This document shows positions 8,822 to 17,046 of a stretch of 64,000 nucleotides of DNA, one piece after another. The position numbers and the translations under genes were made by a program. Numbering within the stretch: the stretch's first letter is position 1; every line of letters starts with the position of its first letter. This stretch comes from Leucobacter sp. cx-42 (GTDB lineage: Bacteria > Actinomycetota > Actinomycetes > Actinomycetales > Microbacteriaceae). The stretch lies in assembly GCF_014529985.1 (NCBI RefSeq), contig NZ_JACVMU010000002.1, positions 1 through 64,000 on the forward strand, read 5' to 3'. Under the pieces are notes generated by a model. It made no database searches, was not told where the DNA came from, and worked only from the letters and a program-made list of their open reading frames with translations.

Positions 8822-9925
8822 TTAGCGGGGCGCGGATCCGCGATACAGGTCCCAGGCCTGCTTGCAAGCTTGGGCGATCCGCTCAATGCGTGCGGGGTCC
8901 TCCATGATCCACTGTTCGCCAGGTTGGTGCAGCTCGCGTACTGCCTCGTCGCCGAGCAGGAACTCGCGCAGGAACTCCGCCTGCACCGCTGACAGCACCA
9001 GACCTGCAGCGTCTGCGTCGGCGGCTGCCGCGCGGAACCGGGCACCAGCCGCGATGATCTCCTGGCTGCCGAGGTACGGCTTGTTCAGCGCGACATCCGA
9101 GAAGTCAGCCACGTCGAAAGCCTCGCGGTGCGCATCCGCGAGCGCACGAATGCGGTCTGGTGCCATCACAATCGGGTCTTCCGGGGTCCGCTCTTCGCCG
9201 TGCGCATCACCGCGGTTCGACAGCGAGACCACGTTGGGCAGGCGATCCGCCTCAGCACGCGGCACGTTCACCGCGCCATCACGGGTCGTCGTCGTGTTCA
9301 TCGTGTCGTGGAATGACAGCCTCGTGAGGCTGCCGCCAGTGGTGAGCTTCTCAGTGAGCATCCGCTCAGTGAGCTCGTCACGCGTACGCTCGTACACCTC
9401 GAGGCCGTTGGCCGCGACGTCAGTGAAGGCTGCAACCAGGCGGTCGAGTTCAGCATCGGTCTCTGGCACCACGATCACGGGATAGAAGGAGAACGTCACT
9501 GGACGGATCGCGTCCACTCCCGTGAGGTCCACCTTCTGCCACGCTCCGGCCGCGCGCACTCGCTCAATCGCAGCGCGCAACTGCGCACCGGGATCCTCCG
9601 GCTTCGCCCGGTTGGGATCACGAATCAATCGCGGATGCGGGTTTTCGACGTAGATGATCCGCTCATCAATCTCTGCCCAGCGACGACAGATCGCGCTGGT
9701 CGCCATGTCAGTGAAGTCGTACTGCAATCGCTGCGTGAGATTCGCGGTAAGGAACGGGGCAACCTCTGCCGGGATGCGGGCACCAGAGTGCGGGCAGGAG
9801 ACCAGCACATCTGCGTCGCGGATTGCATCCTCGAGAGAGCGTTCCTCACGGCGCGCGTAGAAGGTCAGGTCCTCCGGCGTAAACACGGTGCCTGCTGGAA
9901 TGTAGTCGAGCTGCTCTGCCGTCAT
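8822..9925 (-). CDS. N-formylglutamate amidohydrolase-family protein
   Basis: 367 aa. Motifs of the N-formylglutamate deformylase/amidohydrolase family are present: VSCPHSGARIP near residue 43, YDFTDMA, and ENPHPRLIRDPNR near 95, the zinc-binding and substrate regions of HutG-like enzymes. Such enzymes release formate (or an analogous acyl group) from N-formyl amino acids in histidine breakdown. At 367 aa it is longer than typical HutG (about 260-300), and no other hut genes are near, so the true substrate may be another N-acyl amino acid, perhaps from the hydantoinase branch. It is convergent with the Dcu gene and divergent from the epimerase gene. Confidence 0.75.
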   Translation of the reverse strand: MTAEQLDYIPAGTVFTPEDLTFYARREERSLEDAIRDADVLVSCPHSGARIPAEVAPFLTANLTQRLQYDFTDMATSAICRRWAEIDERIIYVENPHPRLIRDPNRAKPEDPGAQLRAAIERVRAAGAWQKVDLTGVDAIRPVTFSFYPVIVVPETDAELDRLVAAFTDVAANGLEVYERTRDELTERMLTEKLTTGGSLTRLSFHDTMNTTTTRDGAVNVPRAEADRLPNVVSLSNRGDAHGEERTPEDPIVMAPDRIRALADAHREAFDVADFSDVALNKPYLGSQEIIAAGARFRAAAADADAAGLVLSAVQAEFLREFLLGDEAVRELHQPGEQWIMEDPARIERIAQACKQAWDLYRGSAPR

Positions 9926-10123
9926 ATGAGCAATGTACCCACAGCAGACTCAAAAAACTAGAGCGCGGAAGGTAGACCTTATTTCAGGCACTTCACCTCG
10001 CGACACGCAGAAGAGGCTGATAGTACACATAAATAGTTCACTGGCTCAGCAATGGCATATATTGGCCAATCCCCACAGAGCAACGACTGTCGCCGATATC
10101 GTTACATACCGTTTCGTTCAGGC

Positions 10124-10152
10124 TTGACATCTAAACTAAAGATAACTATTAA
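10124..10152 (+). promoter_or_regulatory. Consensus sigma-70-like promoter for the epimerase operon
   Basis: TTGACA (10124-10129), a 17-base spacer and TATTAA (10147-10152) form the best housekeeping promoter match in the window. It lies in an AT-rich 250-bp divergent gap, 25 bases before the epimerase ATG. The ribosome site GGGAG is six bases before the start. Confidence 0.75.
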
Positions 10153-10176
10153 GGCACGAAATCCCGGGAGTGTTCC

Positions 10177-11484
10177 ATGACACACACCTCAGCCATCGCC
10201 CCTTCAGTTGCTGCGTTCACCAAGCGCAAGCGCACCGGTCTTTTCGTCGTGGGCACCCGCCCCGAGGCAATCAAGATGTTGCCTGTGATCCTCGCTTTTC
10301 AGGAGGCAGGTCACTACGACGTGCGCGTCATCTCGACCGGCCAGCACGCTGAAATGACCCGACGAGTACTCGCCATTGGCGGCGTCGAACCTGACGTCAC
10401 GTTCCCGCCGAATCCCGAGCCGGGCAACCTCAATGCGCTCTTCAGCCACATCGTGTCGGAGCTTGACGCATACGTCCGGGCAGAGTTTGTTGCGCCCGAA
10501 GACCAGAATCTCCCCATCGCCTGCTTCGTGCACGGTGACACCTCGAGCGCCGCGGCTGCCGCGCTTTCCTCGTTCCACCTGCGCATCCCCGTCGTGCACG
10601 TTGAGGCCGGTTTGCGCACCTCGAACGTGCTTTCGCCGTTCCCGGAAGAGCTCAATCGTCAGCTCATTTCTCGCATCGCAGCGCTGCACCTCGCACCCAC
10701 AATGTGGAACCGTAACAACCTCGCACGCGAGGGCGTTCCAGGCGAGCGAATCTTCGTCACAGGTAACACCTCAATCGACATGCTCAAGATTGCCACCGAG
10801 CTCGACGTCGAATACTCCAGTGACCGCCTCGCAGTGCTCGGCCGTGGCGAGTCGACGCGACCCTACGTCGTCGTCACCGCGCACCGTCGCGAGAACTGGG
10901 GCGAACCGATCGAGCGAATCGCTGAGTCGATCGCAACGCTCGCCCACCAGCATCCCGATGTCGATTTCGTCGTCGCGCGCCACCCGAATCCCATTGTTGC
11001 TGGCCCGTTGACCCGTCATCTCGACGGCATTGAGAATGTCATTCTCACAGCGCCTCTCGACTACGCAGAGTTCGCGTCGATTCTCGCTCACGCGGCATTC
11101 GCGATTAGCGATTCCGGTGGCATTCAAGAGGAGGCTCCAGCGCTCGGCACCCCCGTGCTCGTGCTGCGTGAATCCACTGAGCGTGAAGAAGGCGTGCTCG
11201 CAGGTACCGTCACCCTCGTTGGCACCGATCCCGAACGCATCATCGCAGAGGCGAACTACCTACTCACCGATTCGGCAGAGCTTGAGCGTCGACAGAACCT
11301 CGTGAACCCCTACGGCGATGGCAAGGCGTCAGAGCGCATTGTGCAGATGGCCGACCACATTATTTACGATGACGTCGACCCCGCGCCGTTTGGTTCAGGT
11401 GTCCATCGACTCTCCGTGCTCAAGGTCTCCGGTCATGACGAAGACCCCGCTCCCCGACTCAAGGTGGAGGCAGCCGCAGTATGA
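10177..11484 (+). CDS. wecB: UDP-N-acetylglucosamine 2-epimerase (non-hydrolysing)
   Basis: 435 aa. It converts UDP-GlcNAc to UDP-ManNAc. The family's hallmarks are all present: GTRPEAIKM near residue 26, HGDTSSAAAAAL, VVHVEAGLRT, SPFPEELNRQL, VVTAHRRENWGEP, ISDSGGIQEEAPALGTPVLV and RESTEREEGV. Compared with the usual 370-380 aa it has about 20 extra residues at the N-terminus and 30 at the C-terminus. It starts behind a consensus promoter and overlaps the glycosyltransferase by ATGA, so both form one unit. UDP-ManNAc is used for teichoic acid linkage units and ManNAc-containing polysaccharides; its tight pairing with a processive synthase points to the latter. Confidence 0.93.
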   Translation: MTHTSAIAPSVAAFTKRKRTGLFVVGTRPEAIKMLPVILAFQEAGHYDVRVISTGQHAEMTRRVLAIGGVEPDVTFPPNPEPGNLNALFSHIVSELDAYVRAEFVAPEDQNLPIACFVHGDTSSAAAAALSSFHLRIPVVHVEAGLRTSNVLSPFPEELNRQLISRIAALHLAPTMWNRNNLAREGVPGERIFVTGNTSIDMLKIATELDVEYSSDRLAVLGRGESTRPYVVVTAHRRENWGEPIERIAESIATLAHQHPDVDFVVARHPNPIVAGPLTRHLDGIENVILTAPLDYAEFASILAHAAFAISDSGGIQEEAPALGTPVLVLRESTEREEGVLAGTVTLVGTDPERIIAEANYLLTDSAELERRQNLVNPYGDGKASERIVQMADHIIYDDVDPAPFGSGVHRLSVLKVSGHDEDPAPRLKVEAAAV

Positions 11485-12851
11485 ACAACCTCTTCTTTGA
11501 GTTCATCTTCGAGGCGTTCTATGGCCTTCCGATGTGGGTGCAGGTCTTCTACTGGATCGTGCTCGCCATCGTCATTACGACGTTCATTTCGGCGTTTGGC
11601 CTGTGGGCGCTCTCCTACGGTGCGCGCGCGAACAAGCGCCGGATGCGCAAGCGCGCGAAGGCAGAGGGCAAGTCTGAGGCAGACTTCTTGTGGGTGTTCG
11701 TCGTACCTGCGCTGAACGAAGAGGTGACGATCCGCGATGCCGTGACACGGCTCCAGGGCACCGCCGCTACCAATGCGATGGTCCTCGTGGTTGACGACGG
11801 CTCTGACGATCGCACTGGCGAAATTCTGGCGACCTTTGATGATCCGCGCCTACACGTATTGCGGCGCGAGCTGCCGCATGCCCGCACGGGCAAAGCTGCC
11901 GCACTGAACAACGCGTACCAGTACCTCGTGAACGATGCGCTGCATCAGCCAGGTATGGAGCAGTGGTCCGAAGACAACACCATTCTCTGCATCGTTGATG
12001 CCGACGGCCGCCTCGCGTACCACGCACCCGTGCACGTTGCTCCGCACTTCCACAACCTGCAGACGGGTGGCGTGCAGTCGCTCGTACATATTTACAATCA
12101 GAGCTCACCGCTCACCTGGGCGCAAGACGTGGAGTTCGCGTCGTTCGGTCGCGTCTTCCAGATCGGTCGCACCTGGTGGGGAACCGCGAACATGGGCGGC
12201 AACGGCCAGTTCAACCGCCTCTCGGCGCTCACGACAGTCGCCGATGAAGAAGGGCCCTGGCGCCACCGTCTCACAGAGGACCAAGACCTCGGTGTCCGCC
12301 TCCTGCAGGCAGGCTGGCGCGGCGAGCAGGAAAGCCGCGCGGTCATCTCGCAGCAGGGCCTCAACTCCCTGCCCAAGCTCTACAAACAGCGCGTGCGCTG
12401 GGCGCAGGGCGCCTGGCAGTGCATCCCGCTGATCAAGGGCGTCGGCAAGATGAACACGTCGTTCCTCGGCAAGCTTGATGCGTCGTACTACCTGCTGTTG
12501 CCGCTTCTGCAGCTCATCAATGGCCTCGGCTTCGTACTCAGCATCATCTTGGCGATCTTCACGAGCGCGTCGTTCGCCTCCCATTCCGTGTGGATTCTGG
12601 TGTTCTTCCTTGGCCTCGGCTTTGGCCCCGGCCTCATCGTGCAGATCTCGCAATCGAAGAAGTGGTACTGGATCCTCCCGAACATCATCCTGGTGATCCC
12701 GTACACCCTTTACTCGTGGATCATCTTCCCGGTGATTACCGTTGCACTGTTCCGACACCTGCGAGGCAACACCTCATGGAAGAAGACCGGCCGCGAGACC
12801 ACCGACGGTCGCATCGTCGGCGAGACTGAGAGTAAGCCGCTCTCGGCCTAG
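11481..12851 (+). CDS. Processive membrane glycosyltransferase family 2
   Basis: 456 aa. An N-terminal membrane helix (about residues 12-40) is followed by a GT2 domain: VVPALNEE, DDGSDD near 103, DAD near 172 (metal/UDP-sugar binding), TEDQDLG near 264 (catalytic base) and QRVRW near 302. QxxRW marks processive synthases such as cellulose, hyaluronan and poly-GlcNAc synthases. Three to four C-terminal membrane helices would form the polymer channel. It is coupled to the UDP-GlcNAc 2-epimerase, so it probably polymerises a ManNAc- or GlcNAc-containing glycan across the membrane. The 3' end overlaps the convergent TetR gene by four bases. Confidence 0.85.
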   Translation: MNNLFFEFIFEAFYGLPMWVQVFYWIVLAIVITTFISAFGLWALSYGARANKRRMRKRAKAEGKSEADFLWVFVVPALNEEVTIRDAVTRLQGTAATNAMVLVVDDGSDDRTGEILATFDDPRLHVLRRELPHARTGKAAALNNAYQYLVNDALHQPGMEQWSEDNTILCIVDADGRLAYHAPVHVAPHFHNLQTGGVQSLVHIYNQSSPLTWAQDVEFASFGRVFQIGRTWWGTANMGGNGQFNRLSALTTVADEEGPWRHRLTEDQDLGVRLLQAGWRGEQESRAVISQQGLNSLPKLYKQRVRWAQGAWQCIPLIKGVGKMNTSFLGKLDASYYLLLPLLQLINGLGFVLSIILAIFTSASFASHSVWILVFFLGLGFGPGLIVQISQSKKWYWILPNIILVIPYTLYSWIIFPVITVALFRHLRGNTSWKKTGRETTDGRIVGETESKPLSA

Positions 12852-13474
12852 TCGCGCATCGCGATGCCAGCCCAAATGATGTCGAAGGCGGTCTCCAACC
12901 GCTGTCGAGTCTCAGGGCTGGTGATGTCGTCGCCGCGCACGATGAGTTGGTAGTACACCACACCTGCCACCGCATCGAGTGTTGCCTCGACGTCGAGTCC
13001 CGGCCGGAGCTGACCAGTCGCAACCCCGCGCCGGAGCGCTTCTTCGAGGGGGCGTCGCCGTCGCGCAACGTGCGATTCCCAGTAGGTGCGCTGCAGCGAT
13101 GGATCGACAAGGATCAAGCGCATACGGTGTTGGAACCGCGTCATCACGACGCCTGGCGCTCGGGTACTCGGCAGGAACCCCTGCGTAATCACCGCTCGAA
13201 GGTCAGCATCGTCCGAGACCTCGGGGTAGCTCGGATGTCCCACATCAAGCGCTGCCGCGATGAGCGAGGTGATCGACGGCCAGCGCCGGTAGAGTGCCGC
13301 ACGACTCACGCCGCTGAGATCAACGACTCGCGTGACCGTCACCTCTTCCCCGGAGTCGATGAGCGACACCGCGGCGGCGAGCGCGCGTTCTTCGAGCGCA
13401 TGCACGCGTGGGCGCCCGGGCCGAGCTCGCTGCTCAGTCCGGACGCCCACGTCACCTGTCGTGGTGAGGGTCAC
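12848..13474 (-). CDS. TetR-family transcriptional regulator
   Basis: 208 aa. The N-terminal helix-turn-helix is typical: VTVTRVVDLSGVSRAALYRRW around residues 44-64, after a basic GRPR stretch. The C-terminal ligand domain is of the TetR_C type with no identifiable ligand. The start is GTG at 13474 and overlaps the stop of the phosphatase gene (GTGA), making it the last gene of the phnDCE-phosphatase operon. A regulator at the 3' end of an operon often acts on that operon's own promoter, here inferred near 16863-17000. Confidence 0.85.
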   Translation of the reverse strand: MTLTTTGDVGVRTEQRARPGRPRVHALEERALAAAVSLIDSGEEVTVTRVVDLSGVSRAALYRRWPSITSLIAAALDVGHPSYPEVSDDADLRAVITQGFLPSTRAPGVVMTRFQHRMRLILVDPSLQRTYWESHVARRRRPLEEALRRGVATGQLRPGLDVEATLDAVAGVVYYQLIVRGDDITSPETRQRLETAFDIIWAGIAMRD

Positions 13475-14304
13475 GCACGGTCCTGTGATGATCCGCGCCC
13501 GGTTGCCGCGCGTTCCTGGAGCCGCAGGATTGTCGTGTCCGAGAGCCCTGCGCTCCGCAGCGGCGCAAGCGGATCGCCGTAAGTGCCGCGCAGGTAGCTG
13601 AGGAGCCGTTCCATCGAGACTTCCATGCCGCCCTCAATGAGCGATCCCGCTCGCATTTGCGAGTGGTCGAAGCCGAGACGCTTCATGAGCGGCGCCATGA
13701 CTCCAGCGGTTCGCGCCATGATCGCAGGCATGTTTTCGCCGGTCTTGGCGTAGTCCGTCACGATATCGGCATCGTTCGCGCCCAGGCTCATCAGGAGCGA
13801 AGCGGCGAGCACACCGGTGCGATCGCGGCCAGCTGTGCAGTGGAACGCTGCCGTTCCCTGGGTGTACGCAATGATGTTGAGTGCAGTGACGAGCTGTGCT
13901 GCCGCTGACTCGTACATGCCGATATACATCTCCCCCATGGCGTGATGCGTGAGCGGTGTATCTCGCTGCATTGAGCTTCCGATGTCGGCCATGAGCGGGA
14001 GGTGATGGTAGCTCACGGGGCGAGCCGCGAGCGGACCGCGGCCGGTCATCTCTGCTTCGGCATGTGAGCGAAGATCAATCACTGCCGAGAGTCCCTGAGC
14101 GACCAGCGAGTCTGCGACCTCTGCGGTCACGAGCGACAGATCATCGGCGCGGATCGCAAGGCCCTGGGCCAGCACGCCAGTACCGGCCGGGTTCGCAATC
14201 GTAATGCCGCCGAGATCACGCAGGTTGACCGGCGCCGTGAGCACGATGCGTGCGGTGTCAGTGTCTGCTGCGGGGATCGTGTCTTCAAGCGTAGAGAGGC
14301 TCAT
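13471..14304 (-). CDS. Tyrosine/dual-specificity phosphatase-like protein
   Basis: 277 aa. The active-site loop HCTAGRDRTGV (Cys near residue 155) matches the CX5R signature of the tyrosine phosphatase family that includes bacterial LipA/Iphp-like and MptpB-like proteins. An early segment, APVNLRDLGG, and VIDLRSHAEAEM are also typical. These enzymes hydrolyse phosphotyrosine, phosphoserine or phosphoinositides. It overlaps phnE at one end and the TetR gene at the other by four bases each, so it is made together with a phosphonate-type transporter and may act on the imported phosphorus compound. No signal peptide is seen, so it acts in the cytoplasm. Confidence 0.82.
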   Translation of the reverse strand: MSLSTLEDTIPAADTDTARIVLTAPVNLRDLGGITIANPAGTGVLAQGLAIRADDLSLVTAEVADSLVAQGLSAVIDLRSHAEAEMTGRGPLAARPVSYHHLPLMADIGSSMQRDTPLTHHAMGEMYIGMYESAAAQLVTALNIIAYTQGTAAFHCTAGRDRTGVLAASLLMSLGANDADIVTDYAKTGENMPAIMARTAGVMAPLMKRLGFDHSQMRAGSLIEGGMEVSMERLLSYLRGTYGDPLAPLRSAGLSDTTILRLQERAATGRGSSQDRA

Positions 14305-15143
14305 GTGATCTTCTTTCTGATGTATGCGGAGCCCTGGTCGATCGCGGTAACCAACAGGACAATGCAGATGATGATGGCGCTGAGATGTCCGTAGTCATAC
14401 ATCCGGAGCGCGGTGGTGAGTTCGAGGCCGATGCCGCCAGCGCCCACGAGGCCGAGGATCGTTGCCCCGCGCACGTTGCCTTCGAAGAGCAAGAGCGTGT
14501 ACGAGGTGAGGAGCGGTGCGGCCTGCGGCAGGATGCCGTATTGGATGATCTGACGCTTCGACGCACCAACGGCTTCCATTGCGGTGACGGGGCCAGGGTC
14601 GACCTGCTCCATCGCCTCCGCAAAGATCTTGCCGATCGAGCCAATTGAACCGAGCGTCATCGCGAGGATGCCAGCGAACGGGCCGAGTCCCACCGCCGAC
14701 ACAAACATGAGCGCGAACACGAGGTCGGGAACCGACCTGATGATGTTCATGATCCAGCGAGAGGGGAAGTACAACCACTTGGGAGCAATGTTGGATGCGG
14801 CGCAGAACGCCACCAGCAGCGCAAGCCCGGCGCCGAGTACAGTTCCGACGACCGCCATTTGGAAGGTCTCAAGGAGCAGCCGGAGGATCGTGTCGATCTT
14901 GCTGAAGTCAGGCGGGAACAGTCGGGAGAGAAACTCCCCCATGTTGACGGCGCCTTCGCCCAGCTTCAAGAAGTTGAACTGCGCACCGTTAAAGGACCAG
15001 ACAAGCACGATCAGCGCGACGGGAATACCGAGCATGAACCTCGCGCGCGGAACGGTGAACGCTGCTTCGAGCCGAACCCGCTCCCGCGGGTCAAGCTCTT
15101 GTTTTCTGGCTGCCTGTTGACGCGGCGACTCAGTGGTTTTCAT
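14301..15143 (-). CDS. phnE: Phosphonate-type ABC transporter permease PhnE
   Basis: About 280 aa. Hydrophobic segments near residues 30-50, 85-110, 130-160, 215-240 and 250-270 surround the permease loop, which contains EAVGASKRQIIQYGILPQA, a good PhnE/binding-protein-dependent transport signature. The ATG at 15143 was preferred because GAGG lies six bases upstream; an ATG at 15155 is possible. The gene overlaps the ATPase gene by 14 bases and the phosphatase by four. With PhnC and PhnD it forms an importer for phosphonates, phosphite or related esters. Confidence 0.88.
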   Translation of the reverse strand: MKTTESPRQQAARKQELDPRERVRLEAAFTVPRARFMLGIPVALIVLVWSFNGAQFNFLKLGEGAVNMGEFLSRLFPPDFSKIDTILRLLLETFQMAVVGTVLGAGLALLVAFCAASNIAPKWLYFPSRWIMNIIRSVPDLVFALMFVSAVGLGPFAGILAMTLGSIGSIGKIFAEAMEQVDPGPVTAMEAVGASKRQIIQYGILPQAAPLLTSYTLLLFEGNVRGATILGLVGAGGIGLELTTALRMYDYGHLSAIIICIVLLVTAIDQGSAYIRKKIT

Positions 15144-15957
15144 CTGCATCCTCATCGTCGTAAATCACGCTCAGCAGGTCAGGGGTGAGTGACGCAGCAG
15201 CGCCAGACACCACAATCTCGCCGTGCCGCAGGCCGACGATACGGTCTGCGTGCGCAAGCGCGAGGGGCAGCACGTGCAGGCTCACCAGCACCGGGATGCC
15301 GTCCTCGTGCGCGATTTCACGGAGCAGTTCCAGCACTGAGTGGGAGAGCTTCGGATCGAGCGATGCGACAGGCTCATCAGCAAGAATCACGCGCGGCTGC
15401 TGCATGAGCGCCCGTGCGATAGCAACGCGCTGCTGCTGCCCGCCAGAGAGGGATCTCGCTGGATCATTCGCCTTGTGCGCGATACCCACGCGATCAAGGA
15501 GCTCGAGTGCGCGAGTGCGCTGCTCCCGAGAGAAGCTCCCGAGCAGGTTCACCGGTCCAGCGTCGTGGAGCGCACCGGTGAGCACGTTCGTCAGTACGCT
15601 CAACCGCGGAATGAGGTTGAACTGCTGGAAGACCTGACCCACCTCAGACCGCAGGGATCGCAGCTGGCCGCGTCGCAGATTCGCAACGTCGTAGCCAGCC
15701 ACGCGGGCCGATCCGCTCTCGATGGGTGCGAACCCGGTGAGGGTCTTCATGAGCGTGGATTTTCCGGATCCCGAGGAACCCAGCAGCGCGACCATTTCAC
15801 CGGGATGCAGCGAGAGATCGACGCCGTGCAGCACGCGGTGATCACCATACGAGACGTGGAGGCCACTCACGGAGACAAGTGGGAGCTGCTGCAGCAGTGC
15901 TGCGGTGCTCGGGACCGCTGAGGTCACGGATGACGGGGTGGTGATCTTGAGCGTCAC
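15130..15957 (-). CDS. phnC: Phosphonate-type ABC transporter ATP-binding protein PhnC
   Basis: 275 aa. Walker A GSSGSGKST near residue 58, signature LSGGQQQRVAIARAL near 166 and Walker B VILADEPVASLDP followed by the switch SLHVLPLA. The RSLRSEVGQVFQQFNLIPRLSVL block is typical of PhnC. It starts with GTG overlapping the phnD stop (GTGA). It energises uptake of the substrate bound by PhnD. Confidence 0.9.
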   Translation of the reverse strand: MTLKITTPSSVTSAVPSTAALLQQLPLVSVSGLHVSYGDHRVLHGVDLSLHPGEMVALLGSSGSGKSTLMKTLTGFAPIESGSARVAGYDVANLRRGQLRSLRSEVGQVFQQFNLIPRLSVLTNVLTGALHDAGPVNLLGSFSREQRTRALELLDRVGIAHKANDPARSLSGGQQQRVAIARALMQQPRVILADEPVASLDPKLSHSVLELLREIAHEDGIPVLVSLHVLPLALAHADRIVGLRHGEIVVSGAAASLTPDLLSVIYDDEDADENH

Positions 15958-16862
15958 TCGAGATCACCGAGTTCAACGCCAGCGACCGCGGCAATCTCAG
16001 AGAACTGCTCAAACTCGCTCTTCTTCGGATCAACCTGCAGACCGGCCGATGCAAACATCGCGTATGCACCGAGCTGTTCAGCGTTCTCTGCAACGAAGAT
16101 CTTGCTCACCGCATCCTGAATCTGCGTGCGCGTTGCTTCGTCGAGGCTCTGGCGGCCGAGGATCGTGCCAGCAATGCCGGCTGCCGGGCTCTGCCCGATA
16201 CCGCGCCACTCACCCGCTTTGAAGGGGAACATCGGTTCGCCCATCTGGGTGAGCACATTTGCGGTGCAAGCCGCGTCAACCTGCCCCTGCTCGAGCGCAG
16301 CGAAGCTGCCCTCGTGGCCGCCCGAGAAGACCGCGTCGTAGTCAACGCCCTGTTCAAGGCCAACCTCGTGCAGCATGTACACCGGCATGAAGTACCCCGA
16401 GCTCGAAGCCTGATCGGCAAACGCGATCTTCTTCCCCTTGAAGTCTTCAATCTTCTGAATCGGCGAATCATTGAGTACGACGCACGTCGAGACGGGCTGG
16501 TCGTCGCCGTTGAACGCGACAAGCGCATCGACCTTGCCAGTGCCGACCGCTAGCGCCGAGGGGAAGCCACTCATGATGCCGATATCGATGTGATCTGAGC
16601 GGATCGCTTCCACCACGCTGAGGTAATCAGGCACATCGGTGACCTCGACCTCACGGCCGGTCTCCTTCGCGAGCATCTCCGCGAACACCTCGGTCGGGTT
16701 CACCGCGGTGGGGTCGTCACCAGCGGGAAGCATCGCGACGGTGATGGGGGCGTTCGGGTCTGCGGCCGCCTCCGTTTCTGCGGTGCATCCGGTGAGAGAA
16801 ACCGCAGCAGCACAGGTGAGTGCGAGTGCAGGAATCAGCTTTGGCAGAACGTTCTTACGCAT
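15954..16862 (-). CDS. phnD: Phosphonate/phosphite-binding lipoprotein PhnD
   Basis: About 302 aa. The N-terminus is a lipoprotein signal (RKN basic start, hydrophobic stretch, lipobox LTGC with Cys 26). The mature part has the PhnD/PtxB features PAGDDPTAVNPTEVFAEML, RSDHIDIGIMSGFPSALA and SGYFMPVYMLHEVGL, the last being a strong PhnD family motif. The start at 16862 has GAAAGG six bases before it; a longer frame reaching 16937 would precede the signal peptide and is rejected. The ligand may be a phosphonate, phosphite or phosphate ester. First gene of the phnDCE-phosphatase-TetR operon. Confidence 0.9.
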   Translation of the reverse strand: MRKNVLPKLIPALALTCAAAVSLTGCTAETEAAADPNAPITVAMLPAGDDPTAVNPTEVFAEMLAKETGREVEVTDVPDYLSVVEAIRSDHIDIGIMSGFPSALAVGTGKVDALVAFNGDDQPVSTCVVLNDSPIQKIEDFKGKKIAFADQASSSGYFMPVYMLHEVGLEQGVDYDAVFSGGHEGSFAALEQGQVDAACTANVLTQMGEPMFPFKAGEWRGIGQSPAAGIAGTILGRQSLDEATRTQIQDAVSKIFVAENAEQLGAYAMFASAGLQVDPKKSEFEQFSEIAAVAGVELGDLE

Positions 16863-16975
16863 GAAGAACCTTTCACAGTGTGAGCGGGGCAGGAGCCCCT
16901 CTGAGGCCTCGAGAAATTCGAGAACACCAGTATTCAAACCGCTGAAGATGACCGGGAATTACGAGAACCGGATAC

Positions 16976-16998
16976 TTCTAATGAAAGGTTCGATGAAC
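16976..16998 (-). promoter_or_regulatory. Possible phnD promoter with PHO-box-like half repeats
   Basis: Reading the minus strand, GTTCATCGAAC is followed by TTTCATTAG; TTCAT recurs with a 12-base period and resembles the GTTCAxC repeats bound by PhoP in Streptomyces. TAGAAG (16975-16980) could be the -10. Only two imperfect units are present, so this is weak. The rest of the 184-bp gap shows nothing else. Confidence 0.25.
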
Positions 16999-17046
16999 AC
17001 CGAGTAACGGGTGCCACCATCACCGCCGCTGATTCCTGCAGTGAGG

